64,000 bases of DNA, taken from NCBI GenBank assembly GCA_001949185.1, contig BDGG01000007.1, positions 2,278,112 through 2,342,111 of the forward strand, in the 5' to 3' direction. Position numbers and translations under genes: made by a program. This DNA is from Ramazzottius varieornatus (taxonomy: Eukaryota > Tardigrada > Eutardigrada > Parachela > Ramazzottiidae). The notes below the pieces were generated by a model that was given only the letters and a program-made list of their open reading frames with translations, was not told the DNA's origin and did no database searches. Shown one piece after another: positions 54,429 to 64,000 of the stretch; position 1 is the stretch's first letter; the number at the start of each line of letters is the position of its first letter.

Positions 54429-55151
54429 CTGTGGAACGTTGGAATTTTTCGTCGCTAATTTCCGGTTGAACCTTTCGGGTTTTCGAGCTTCAGCAGGGTT
54501 CTTTGCCGAAGTTATGGAAAGACCAAAGTCTTTCCATAACTTCGTCTGAGCTGGGGTCGGAGTCTTCTGGTTAGCAGTGCCTGTTCTCCGTTGCGTTATT
54601 CGAGAAAGAAAGCTCAGGTTGGATGAAACAATGGCGGAAGCCAGCAGCAGGTTGGTCATTTATCAGGATCCAACTGGACTGGCGCACTGTGTGATACCAG
54701 TGCAGCGGAAGTATTGTATTGAAGATGGAAGCGTCAAGGGCGTTAGTGGAGTGGAATTAAATTCCTAGAGATTTTTGAATGGCCTGGCCCAGGGACATTT
54801 TGACGTCATGAGGGTGAGTCATACGGCCGTTCCGTGGTTCCATTCGAGGTCTGCGCAGTACGGCAGCAGCGGTCCGCGCCCTGCGGTTGTGCGACTTGGC
54901 AGCCAGATAAGAGAAAGCGGCGTTCCTTAGCGTTCCGTCTCTCTGGTCTGCCTTACGAACCCGTTCCGTCTGTCTGTTTGTACTTGGATGTATCACCATT
55001 TGTGAAATTGAATTTTCTTGGCTGCGATGCGCGACGTCAGTGTTCTTCATCGTTTGCTTATCCTTTTTTTGCACTCTTACAACATGACGGAAATGTGAAG
55101 AGATTATTCATTCCCCATCATGGATTCACGTGGAAGCTTGTAAAATAGTTT
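54429..55151. other. Intergenic with a strong hairpin and a small frame
   Basis: Contains the hairpin 54507-54544. A 45-codon frame at 54631-54768 (MAEASSRLVIYQDPTGLAHC...) has a good ATG context but no known relatives. It may also contain the NCOR promoter and a 5' exon. Confidence 0.4.
54507..54544. repeat. Perfect 17-bp hairpin with 4-nt loop
   Basis: CGAAGTTATGGAAAGAC, loop CAAA, then the exact complement. It lies about 80 bp after the FASTKD-like stop, in either its 3' UTR or the spacer. Confidence 0.85.
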
Positions 55152-58100
55152 ATGGGATTTTTAGGTGATACGGCATCGCCGATGTATTTTGCCAGGTCGC
55201 CTACTGCGACGCACCGATCCGCGCAAGGTGCACCAGCCTATCATGCCCCCTCGGCCCAGCAGCCCCTGCACCACCTTAGTCCCAACGTCCCCAACAACTA
55301 CCCTGCCGGAATCCCTCGCTATCCCGCCTACGACTACCACGGTGCCAGCTCCAGCAACATGCCTGTCCAGAATACCTCCAAGAAACCTCGCTTGATCGAG
55401 TCGGATCACCACATTTCCCAAGATCCGTATTCCCAGCCACCTCGGGGGTCCTACGGCCTGTCCCGGCCTATTCCACTGGAGGCCATCTCTCCGCCTACTG
55501 CCGATGAGAATTTAGAATACGAGGTAAAGCTGCGCCTCCTGCGCGATGAGATTTCGGTCTTGGATCGTAGACGAGAAGATTCGGAACGGACGCTTAATCA
55601 GTGGGAAGCAGAGCTGAAATCGGTCGAGGCAAGAAAGGTGAGCCGAGTTTTATCGATTGATCACGTTGTGTACGCTTGCCAAGGGCTCCAGATTGTATCG
55701 TGCCAAAATACGGCGCATCTGATTACCGTCGTCGTACCGAACGCACTTTGAACCCGGCGCTTTGCGTCTTTTCCATGTACAACTCAAACCCGTCCGGAAA
55801 TGGACTAGATAAGCCATGTTTTCCTCGGTGGGTTTAGCGTGACGAAAGCGTGAGGACCCGGATGGATTGTCGAGGGGGATCGTACTATGGCCACACGTGA
55901 TCGATTTTACTGCTGTTTATTTTCTCATCTCAGTCCGTTACGTTGCTTGATGCTATCTTTGGCTCATGTGTTTCCTCTCTCTGCTTGCAGGAAGAACACG
56001 ACAAGGCACCGCGATCTGAGACGGAGGTGACGAAACCCGATAGTCCCAATGGAGGTGTCTTTAGCGACATGGTGCGCCGCATTATTTCCGAAAATAAAGT
56101 ACGTCACGCTTCCGTTGCACCATTTAACATGAATAACTCACTACCGTCTCGGGAGGGCATCCTTTTCCCTGTAATGAAAGCTGACGTGTTTTTCTTTTTT
56201 GCAGAAAATAAGCGAGGCGGAGCATAAGTCTGCCACCAAGAAGTTCGTCCTTCCTCCCAGCTCGACAACCACACCTAAACATCCCTGTGATCTCGGAGAT
56301 ATCATGCAGGTCCTTCGCGAGTAAGTTTCAACCGTAGACTATTATTCTGTCCAACTTAGATTATCCGAAACCTGTTGGATTCCATTTCAAAGTCAAGTGG
56401 CATATCTTACCTGTTAATAGCAGAGATTATGCGTCACCTCAACAGGAGAAGCAATTTTTCGCATTTTTCCTGTTTTTGTTTGCAGTTATCAACGACAGCG
56501 TCCGTCTATAATCTCACGGCTGAAAAAGGATAGACAAGCGAAGCAAATTCGCGAGAGATACCTGAAAGAAAGATACAAACAGCTGACACAAGCGTATGTC
56601 GATCGACGGGAAAGGATCGAAGGAAACCCAAAGAGAAAGTAGGCATAAATGCATAATTCCCGATTGTTTACTCTCTCGTGGCAAGCTTGAAGTGAATACA
56701 ACTGCTTGTGCAGAGCTCGTGAAGTTAAATTGAGGGAGTATTACGAAAGGCAGTTTCCGGAACTGAAAAAGATGCGGGATGACAAGAAAAATCGTCTGAA
56801 AGGCGGTAATGATGAGGTGGACGGTGCGAGTACGTTGTCCGGCTCGGAAGAATCGGTATGTAGATTTGAGAAAAACCTCAGTGAGTATTTTGAGAGGTAC
56901 ACTTGAAGGCTGAGAAGCTACGAAGCTTTGTGGTTGAAATGCTGGCGGCTTTTTACTTTAGGATATGGAGAAGTTTCAGCGGAACGCTGTTCTCGTTCCC
57001 ATGCTTCTCGATGCCAAAGATCGCAGCAGACATTTCTTTGACAGAAATCGCCTGTCGGAGAACGTGACCAACGAGTACAAGGAGTCGATCACCAGTGTCT
57101 TCTGGACACAAGAAGAGAAAGATATCTTCAAAGAAAAGTACCTGCAACGACCGAAAGACTTCCTCCACATCAGTTCTTTCCTCAGACGGAAGGTAAGCCC
57201 AAAAACAGACCAAAATTCATTTCCATGCCCATCGCAAATGAAATGCATTCCGTTATCGTTCCTGCACGTTGCCTGACATTGTCGAGAGCGTGGTGTTTGT
57301 GGATGATTTCTTGGTGGGCTTCACTGTCCCGGTCGTAAACGGCGCTGCGGTTCATGGTTATAGCACGTCGGGCAACGTGTGGTAGCGTGCTTTTTGCCGT
57401 GTTCTTTTGATTGGGCTGTGTTAAACCAGTCATATTGATGATCAATTATGTCTTCCATTTCAGTCTGTGCAAGATTGCGTGCAGCATTACTACCTGACCA
57501 AGCGGAAGGAGAACTACAAGCAGCTCGTCAAGAAGCAGAAAGCCTACAAGATTCGCCGTGGACCGAACAAGCGAATACAGTCGATGGACGACTCGCTAAA
57601 ACTGGTGAACGCCTCGGCCGTGTCGGCTCTCAATCCCATGTCGGCCACGTCCATCCGCCTCTCTTCCGTCCATGCGGAACTTCGAGGTGCCGAAGCAGAA
57701 CGTGAGGAAGTCAGCGCTGTCTCATCAATGACCATTGTCTGTCCTGCCAGGAAATGCCAAGCCAGAAGGAGGGTGATTAAAAGACTCTTCAAAGCACCGG
57801 TCGACGTTACGAACTTCGCGGAAATCTTTAAATTTATCGGTACAGCAAATTTATGCCGAAAAGCTTTAAGCGATAGAATGTCTGAATACGGCTTGAGTGA
57901 CATCGGAAAATGGTAGTAACGGGTGCTCGGAAGCCAAATCCGACCATATCTTTTTTTTCAAGTGGCGCACGTTTTCATTGGTATAAGCGGGAAACGTTCG
58001 TCACTTTGGGAAAACGCTCTGGTGGTTTTCGCTTGCGAAGCTTTAAAATGGAAGAACATTCATAAATGAAAACGGACATATTTCCCGGAAAACTGGAACA

Positions 58101-61100
58101 CAATCAGGTTTTTTCATATTCAGAAATTAGTTTTTAATTTTGTTTCTGCTTCTAGAGTTGTCGGAAACTGCAACTTCCTGCTGCAAGTACTGCGTGTCCT
58201 TCCTGGAAAGACGTCTAGGTCTCCGGAAGTGGTCCACTACCGAGGTGGAAGCCTTGAAGAAGGGCCTGGCGACGCATGGTTCGAACTGGACTCTCATCGC
58301 CAAGCTGGTGGCGACTAAGCGTCTCCGCGACTGCGTTCAGTATTACAAGCGACACTGCGGCGACTTTATGGGTATTGGAAGTGGACTTGTCCAGCTACCC
58401 AATGCCGCCGCAGACGAATACTCACCCTTCTCTGACACTTCCTCGTCCGAAGATGAAGGCGGTGAAGCACTTCCGTCCCCGATAAAGGTTTGTAGCGTAA
58501 TCATATTGTTTTTCCAAGCAGCGCACGCTTTTGGCAAATAACACAGCAAACATGCGCCGTGTGAGAAAACAGTTCTGTCGAGCTGTCATATTGGAAACGA
58601 GCTGTCAGAAAACGAGCTGTCATATTGGAAAGTTCTTTTTTTTGTTCTTTATCTCAGTCTAATCCTTTTTTAGGTGGAGGAAACGACGACGACGAAGCGG
58701 AATAGAACCACCAGCGAAGACAGCAACGCCACGCTGAGTGCGGATGAAATGGACGAGAACGAGGAGAAAGCAGTGAGGTTCATGACGACATTGCCCAAGT
58801 AAGAAATAATTCCAGATAGATGAGTGAAGAATACTACAACTAACCTTGCGGTGCTTTGCAGGCCCTTGATGACGGAGAACTCGTTCAACCCCGGTCAGTT
58901 GCCCATGTTCGAAGGACTGGGTAGCAGGATCAGCAGTCCGTACGCTCCGTCGCCCGATCAAAGGCAAGGTCCGAACAACGGACCGGCTTGTGTGAGAGAT
59001 CTAATACATTCGGCCATCGTCAAGAACTTGGATAAAGACAAGAGCGTCGTACCTGCCCAGATGCCCGAAGACTTTAAGCGAAGGCTGGCTTCAACGGCTT
59101 CCAACCTCGGAAACGGTACAGGAACAATTTTTCCAAGCGGAATCCCCCATCGAAAAACACTGAATTTCAGCTCGTTTTCTGGTTTTTTCTCCAAGTGTCG
59201 CGCACTTGCAGCCAACAGTGAAAATGTGCGCCGCTTGAGATGACGATCTGGATAAACTCACTCGCTGACGTTCTCTTTCAGGATTTCCCAGCCCAAAATG
59301 TCAGAATATATGTTCAGAAGTTCGAATATTAGGAAACCTGTTTCGAGAGAAGCCGCAAAGCTATTTTGGGTTTTTGATGCTTTTGCAGGTCGAAGAAACG
59401 ATGTTGACGTGGCTTTCCTCGCCCGTACCGTCGAAGATTCCTCCTCTCGACCTCCCTCAAACCATCTCCACCCTCGCAGCGCCTCCGGTCCAAACCCGAC
59501 ACCAAAGTCCCCCAACCGGCCCGAACTGGTACCGCCACCCAGCGCCAGTCCCAGCCGAAGAGACCTCTCACCCCACATCGATGACAAGAACCGACTTATA
59601 CGATCGCCCGCAGCCCCGGCTGGTCAAGTTCATGCCAACTACCAGTTCAGCAACCGACAAAGCCTCTCGGCCGACTTCCAAACCGCCAGACAGATGCATG
59701 TGGAACAAGGCGCAAGTGGACAAAGTGGACAGCAACATCCGCAGGAAAACGGCCAGTCAGGTCCGTGCCAGAAGATTGGAAGTCATCTTTGTTCAATAAT
59801 TTCCGACTGAAAATTGTGACTTTTTCTATAGGACATGTAGTACTAAAGTTGCTGAAGTGAATTCATAACCTCACTTGTTGTTGTTGTTTTTTCCCGTAGG
59901 TCTACGACAGTTTGAGCAGAACCAGCAGCAACAACAGCCTCAGCCCGGAGTCCTTCCGGCCGGAGCCATGCAAGTCGATCCTCGCTTCCTGCAAAGTCTC
60001 TACGGCGCGCCGTACCTCTATATGGCCCCTCAAGGTATGCCATACACTCCCATGCTGACACCTGAATACATGGAAGCCTTGGCAGCAGCGGGGTACCTCG
60101 CTCAACCCGTGCAGGGTCTCCAACAACAACAACACCAGGCGCAGCTGCAACAAGCTCAGTCTCAGCAATCTCAAGGGTCTAGCATGAATCAGGGAGGACA
60201 AGGAAGGCCTGCACAAGGAAACCAGCCTGGAAGAAGCATCGTCCTGGGCACCGGACGACCAGGTAAGCAAGTCACTTGACCTGCAGGTGGATGAGAGATT
60301 GGAGATGTTTGCGACCCAGTTGAGCTGGATTTCATGGTTGATTTTGTCTTTAGGTGTGCAAGAAGACCCACAAAGTGCTCCGGGAGACTCTGCCAGTCGT
60401 TTACAGACGCTGGCACAGAATCGCGGAATGCTGAGAGAGATGGGAACACCCGGGAGCAGCAGCAACAGGCGCGGAAAGCCTGACATCATCACCATCGACG
60501 ACTCACGAAGAGAGCCTCCTTCACCCAACTCCATGACAGACATGCGCTTCCGTCCGGGACCACACCCCATGGTCAAGCAGGAGAACATGAACGATAAGGA
60601 ACCTGACCCCAGTTTGACAGCAGGAAGCCTAATCGACGTTATCATCACGAGGCAGATATCCAGCGCATCAGGCCGTGCTGACCAACCGGGCCAACCAGGA
60701 GGCGGGACTAGTCAGTCGGGCAGTACCGCCCAACGTTCAGCGCAGCACCAGCAGCAACAGGTACCTAAACGAGGCGAAGCGGATCCACACAAGCCGTTCA
60801 CGCTGGGAGAACACATCGAACAGATCATCACGAACGACTTCAGCAGGAAAGATAACCTGAGCTCTCCTGTGGGAGGAACGATGGTGGGAGCTGTAGGGAT
60901 GGTAGGCTTCCCGCAATTTCAGCAACGGATGGATGCCAGTTGGAAGAGAAGAATGAGGATGGATGAAGTGGGGCCTGCCGTCGCAGGCAATCAAGTCAGT
61001 CCTCCTCAAACCATGTACAACAAACCTCCTTCCACCCAACCTTCAACGGTCGAGTATGAACCCATATCACCACCGGAAAGAGAAGCCAGTGAATCGGGGG

Positions 61101-61144
61101 AAGATAGCCAGGATAACTGTGGCACGAGAAGGCCAGGATTGTAG
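55152..61144 (+). CDS. NCOR: Nuclear receptor co-repressor (NCOR/SMRT family)
   Basis: A nuclear scaffold that recruits HDAC3 to unliganded nuclear receptors. Exon 1 (to about 55635) is Pro/Ser-rich, then coiled coil (RLLRDEISVLDRRREDSERT). The following exons give FSDMVRRIISENKKISEAEH, SRLKKDRQAKQIRERYLKER, REVKLREYYERQFPELKK and DMEKFQRNAVLVPML. SANT1/DAD is FWTQEEKDIFKEKYLQRPKD, QDCVQHYYLTKRKENYKQLV (57462 on). SANT2 is KWSTTEVEALKKGLATHGSN (about 58220). A Gln-rich stretch is at about 59900-60230. The last exon (60357-61144) has CoRNR-like boxes SLIDVIITRQ and LGEHIEQIITNDFSR. The borders of the exon following SANT1, of 59388 and of the first exon are uncertain. It ends at TAG 61142-61144; AATAAA follows near 61578. 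Shorter C-terminally than vertebrate NCOR1. Confidence 0.92.
57950..58035. repeat. Intronic palindromic repeat
   Basis: TCAAGTGGCGCACGTTTTC, a loop, then CGTTCGTCACTTTGGG and AAAACGCTCTGGTGG, in the NCOR intron between the SANT domains. Confidence 0.7.
58505..58585. repeat. Intronic palindromic repeat
   Basis: TCCAAGCAGCGCACGC, a loop, then CATGCGCCGTGTGAG and AAAACAGTTCTGTCGAG, in the NCOR intron after SANT2. It is followed by a short direct repeat GAGCTGTCATATTGGAAA near 58579 and 58614. Confidence 0.6.
59180..59260. repeat. Intronic palindromic repeat
   Basis: TCCAAGTGTCGCGCACTTGCAG, a loop, then AATGTGCGCCGCTTGAG and ATGACGATCTGGAT, in an NCOR intron. Confidence 0.6.
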
Positions 61145-61621
61145 TACAGTCAATCAAGCGAGTAACTGGTTGGTCAATCGATCGACATGCTTGGTTTGAC
61201 CCGAACCGGAAGTCAATCAGGGAAAGGCGTGCCGTTACTTTTTTTAATTTTCAGACAGCGCCGGTGGTATCCTCTTCTGTTTTCTCAGGAGGTTGTTTTG
61301 AACACAAACAGCAAGAAATTGGAACAATAGGGGAAAAAAGACGTTGAAGTTTGAATCTTATCGTGTACGAGTATTCTTTGCACATTGGTAGGAAATTTGG
61401 GGGAGTTTAGTTCTTCTTCTGTTGACTAGCTGCTCTTTCAGGGCATTGTTCTTTAACGGTCCGAATACCATTTGTTTTTACTTACACCGTGTTGGACACA
61501 TATGTACTAGTGTCAGTTTGACGTACGAGCATACAGTTCACAGAATATTTTCAGCGGTAAAACTCAGATAGAAATCGAATAAAACTCAAAACCGGAAAAT
61601 TTATATTATTCTGATTAAACT
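61145..61621. other. Convergent 3' UTRs of NCOR and methyltransferase
   Basis: The NCOR 3' UTR with AATAAA near 61578. Nothing else is recognised before the stop of the minus-strand methyltransferase at 61622. Confidence 0.5.
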
Positions 61622-63776
61622 CTATTTCTTTTCGGCCAAAAACATCCCCCAAGCTTGGTCTCCAGCTTGGCATCGCCGAGTTTTGGCAGACCATCCGTTG
61701 ACGATTTCGTCGTAATCGGCTTGCGAGAAGTCGCGGAGAAAGTCGCTTTCTTGAGTTTCGAACTCTGCCAGTTCTACCCGTAGAATGTTGACGAACTGCT
61801 TTGTTCGATCCTCAGCCTTGACGTTGACGAAGCCAACTTCCTCCAGCAACTGCAAAATCGCACTGTCGTACCTACTCTGTCTGTCGTACTCGGCGAAAAT
61901 TGAGGGAAAAAAGTTCATACCTTGCCGTAATCTGCTACGGTGAGCAATTTGTAACCGCGCTGTTTTACATAGTCTTTGAACTCTTCGGAATGTTCCTTCT
62001 CACCGCAACAGTAGTCCGTAATGAAGAATTGACCACCAGGCTTCAAACATCTCTGCAGAAAAGAGCAGCGATTTGTTGGTAGCTCGGCACACGCCCTCGA
62101 CAAGATCTTTTCCCAAGTGGCGCACGTGTGCAGTGTTACTGGCCGAAAGAGTGCGCCACTTGACTAAACGATCTTGTTGGGTTGGCTTGCTACGCTCCCA
62201 CATGGTCCAGAGAATGCAGGAACTCACAAACAGAATCTCGAAGAGTCGTCGCTTGTCATCGATATGCAGGATGACATCCCGACTGTAAACCAAATCATAC
62301 GAGTCAGGTTCGAAGGGTTTCGTCATGACATTGCATATCTCAAAGTCGACGCCATGGAAGTTCCCTTCTCGACGGCGCTGGATGCCGATAGAAATCATGT
62401 TGGAAGATAGATCGACGCCATGAACGTGGACACCGTATTCCTGAAATAACAACGAAAAACCGTTTCAATTCGGAAAAGAGAAGTCACGACCGGATAAAGG
62501 ATTACTTGAGCCATGAAGAAAGCGCTTCCGCCAATACCGCACCCCACATCCAAGACCTTCTGTCCTCTTTGCAGATGGAATAATCGACAGAACTCCATGG
62601 TGGTATGATCGCCGCCTGTGCTGACATAGCGATGGCCAAAGACCTTCTCGTACTTTAGAATACCCTTCTTCGAGTATTGCTGTGCATCAAGAAACACCTG
62701 AAGCTTCTTTTCAGGCGTGTCGGAGGAAACTTTGATGTACTTCCATGTCACTTCCTGCTTCCCCCCAACCTACAACACAGCAGATGATTTGCTAAAGCGT
62801 AGAAGGTAACCGGCACAGATTTTTCGAACATACGGGGTCAGGTGCGGATGCAGAAACGAGTTGAAGTCCTTCCTTTCCGGAAGAAGAGGTGGCAGTGTTC
62901 AGAAGCGCGCAAGTGGTCGCCACGTCCCGGAAGTAAAAATGGTCGGTCAAGTCCTCCTCTGAAAACGATATAGATACGACTGTAAGGGCGCGAAAACTCA
63001 GTCAACAGCCGGAAAGATAAGAGGTAGAGTAACCTGAACGACTTCCGTGAAGATATTCGCGCATGAGCAAGGTGCCTCCTGTCCGTAGAGCATTCACGCA
63101 GCCGTTGATGAGCGTGCGAAAGGCGTCGCTGTCCAGATGGTTGGATACGTGATCGATAGCCACGACGTCCTTGCTGGAATAAAGTGAGAGAAAGGTAAAA
63201 GGAAGGTCCATGACAAGAAAATACGGATTGCAATAGTTTGCGGGCCGCGGTAAACCTTTCCGCCGGTGAAGTCACGTGGAGGACAGAGCTGTCGCCTTCA
63301 TTCTGCAGCTTCCTTCCCTTCTCCTCTCCATCCTCGGTCTTCTTCCCACCGTCTTTTACCTTACTCTTGGACAAAATAGGACAGATCTTTAGATTTTCGA
63401 GTGAGCGAACCGGCCGGATGATTTTGGAGAACGAGTGTAAACTGCAAAGAAACCGATGCAAAAATAACTTGAGCGCGACGTTAGCCTGGAACCATTAAAC
63501 ATTGGGTAGGGCGTGACGTAGAGGCGCGGATTGAACGAGCAAATTACACAAACGGTATCATCCGATCAAGCACCTGTTCATGGGGCCGAGAAACAGCAGA
63601 TCCTTCTTTTCCAGGCCGATCTCGCACAAGGCATCGTAGAAGCCATCCGCGATGTCTTCTTCGTTCAGTCGATCGCAACTGGTGCTGTCTTTACGCTCGG
63701 ACTCCTGCCGGTCAATGTGGCCCAGTTTGATCAGCGTGTTGAGCAGCTGAGCACGCTTGTCGGAGATTGTAGCCAT
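61622..63776 (-). CDS. Phosphoethanolamine N-methyltransferase (PMT-2-like)
   Basis: A SAM-dependent enzyme of the plant- and nematode-type route from phosphoethanolamine to phosphocholine. Exon 1 (from ATG 63776) begins MATISDKRAQLLNTLIKLGH. An N-terminal half follows, with SLENLKICPILSKSKVKDGG, KDVVAIDHVSNHLDSDAF and LLMREYLHGSRS, and no full SAM motif. The C-terminal methyltransferase domain is complete: QYSKKGILKYEKVFGHRYVS, TGGDHTTMEF, KVLDVGCGIGGSAFFMAQ (SAM motif I, about 62545), YGVHVHGVDLSSNMISI, YSRDVILHIDDKRRLF, CLKPGGQFFITDYC and DFSQADYDEIVNGWSAKTRR, then TAG at 61622. The arrangement of a degenerate N-terminal and an active C-terminal domain is that of nematode PMT-2. The join between the first two exons is uncertain. 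Confidence 0.88.
62095..62185. repeat. Intronic palindromic repeat, most complete copy
   Basis: CTCGACAAGATCTTTTCCC then AAGTGGCGCACGTGTGCAG, a loop, AGTGCGCCACTTGAC, then TAAACGATCTTGTTGGG. It shows both outer arms, so the full unit is an inverted repeat with arms of about 30 bp. It lies in the methyltransferase gene. Confidence 0.8.
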
Positions 63777-63860
63777 AGTAGTGTCCGATCAGCAGATGGG
63801 TAATCCGGTCTCCTTCTACAGCACTCTGACAGACAGTAAAGACGATTACGCCAGCGTTCT
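63777..63860. promoter_or_regulatory. Upstream region of the methyltransferase
   Basis: The short stretch between the start codon and the G-rich array. It must hold the 5' UTR or proximal promoter if the start at 63776 is right. No motif is recognised. Confidence 0.25.
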
Positions 63861-64000
63861 TGGGGAGTTTTGGGGGTTTTGGGGGGTTTTGGGGGGTTTT
63901 GGGGGGTTTTGGGGGGTTTTGGGGGTTTGGGGGGTTTTGGGGGGTTTGGGGGGTTTTGGGGGGTTTGGGGGGTTTGGGGGGTTTGGGGGGTTTGGGGGAT
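63861..64000. repeat. (GGGGGGTTTT)n array, runs off the window
   Basis: About 140 bp of G5-6 runs separated by T3-4, with a period near 10 and later 8-9. The window ends within it. Runs of four or more G at this spacing can form G-quadruplexes. It is not the TTAGG repeat of arthropod telomeres. Confidence 0.9.

Noticed and set aside
54631-54768. 45-codon frame MAEASSRLVIYQDP... as a gene or first NCOR exon
   Set aside because: No splice donor in frame leads to the NCOR exon and no known family matches; too short to support alone.
63861-64000. Telomere
   Set aside because: TTTTGGGG-like repeats recall ciliate telomeres, but the genes are animal, the unit is irregular and arthropod or tardigrade telomeres are not of this form. 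Left as a G-rich array.

Overview
The window is nuclear DNA of a multicellular animal. Genes are dense and broken by many short GT-AG introns, and the families are metazoan: NCOR, KDM3, TAF11, DPP3, mitochondrial TyrRS, MRPL55, DPH2 and a peripherin-type tetraspanin. A large mitochondrial DNA insertion (NUMT) keeps the cox3, nad3, nad5, nad4, nad6, cob order and strand pattern of the ancestral arthropod mitochondrial genome, with TGA read as Trp. This suggests an arthropod or a close ecdysozoan relative such as a tardigrade; the species cannot be fixed from the sequence.

Layout: 1-1050 has no recognised gene. 1081-13000 is a tight housekeeping cluster: a 3-ketoacyl-CoA reductase (HSD17B12-like, +), TAF11 (-), mitochondrial tyrosyl-tRNA synthetase (+), MRPL55 (-) and DPH2 (+). 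13000-16300 is repeat-rich spacer with a 35-bp minisatellite and GAATTCC-rich repeats. 16316-25605 holds a KDM3-type JmjC demethylase (+), NADP isocitrate dehydrogenase (-) and a peripherin-like tetraspanin (+). 25806-35473 holds a secreted Ser/Gln-rich protein (-), a tRNA-Gly (-), DPP3 (+) and a secreted Asp-Arg-repeat protein with a possible Delta-type N-terminal domain (-).

37700-47600 is the NUMT region. It is interrupted by a pogo-like transposon, an internally deleted relative with perfect 39-bp inverted ends, and three hAT-type elements. Four of these five insertions can be reversed on paper to restore the mitochondrial frame or site, with TA or perfect 8-bp target duplications. 48600-51571 is a damaged non-LTR retrotransposon. 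52755-54428 holds two poorly characterised genes. 55152-61144 is the co-repressor NCOR (+), convergent with a phosphoethanolamine N-methyltransferase (-, 61622-63776). The window ends inside a G6T4-type repeat.

Neighbouring genes are mostly unrelated in function and are arranged as convergent or divergent pairs with a few hundred bases between them. Two threads cross the window. One is a family of short palindromic repeats (GTGGCGCAC / GTGCGCCAC arms) in introns of at least seven genes. The other is recent DNA-transposon activity recorded in the NUMT.

All exon boundaries were read by eye from splice sites and conserved protein motifs. Those called approximate may be off by a few bases.
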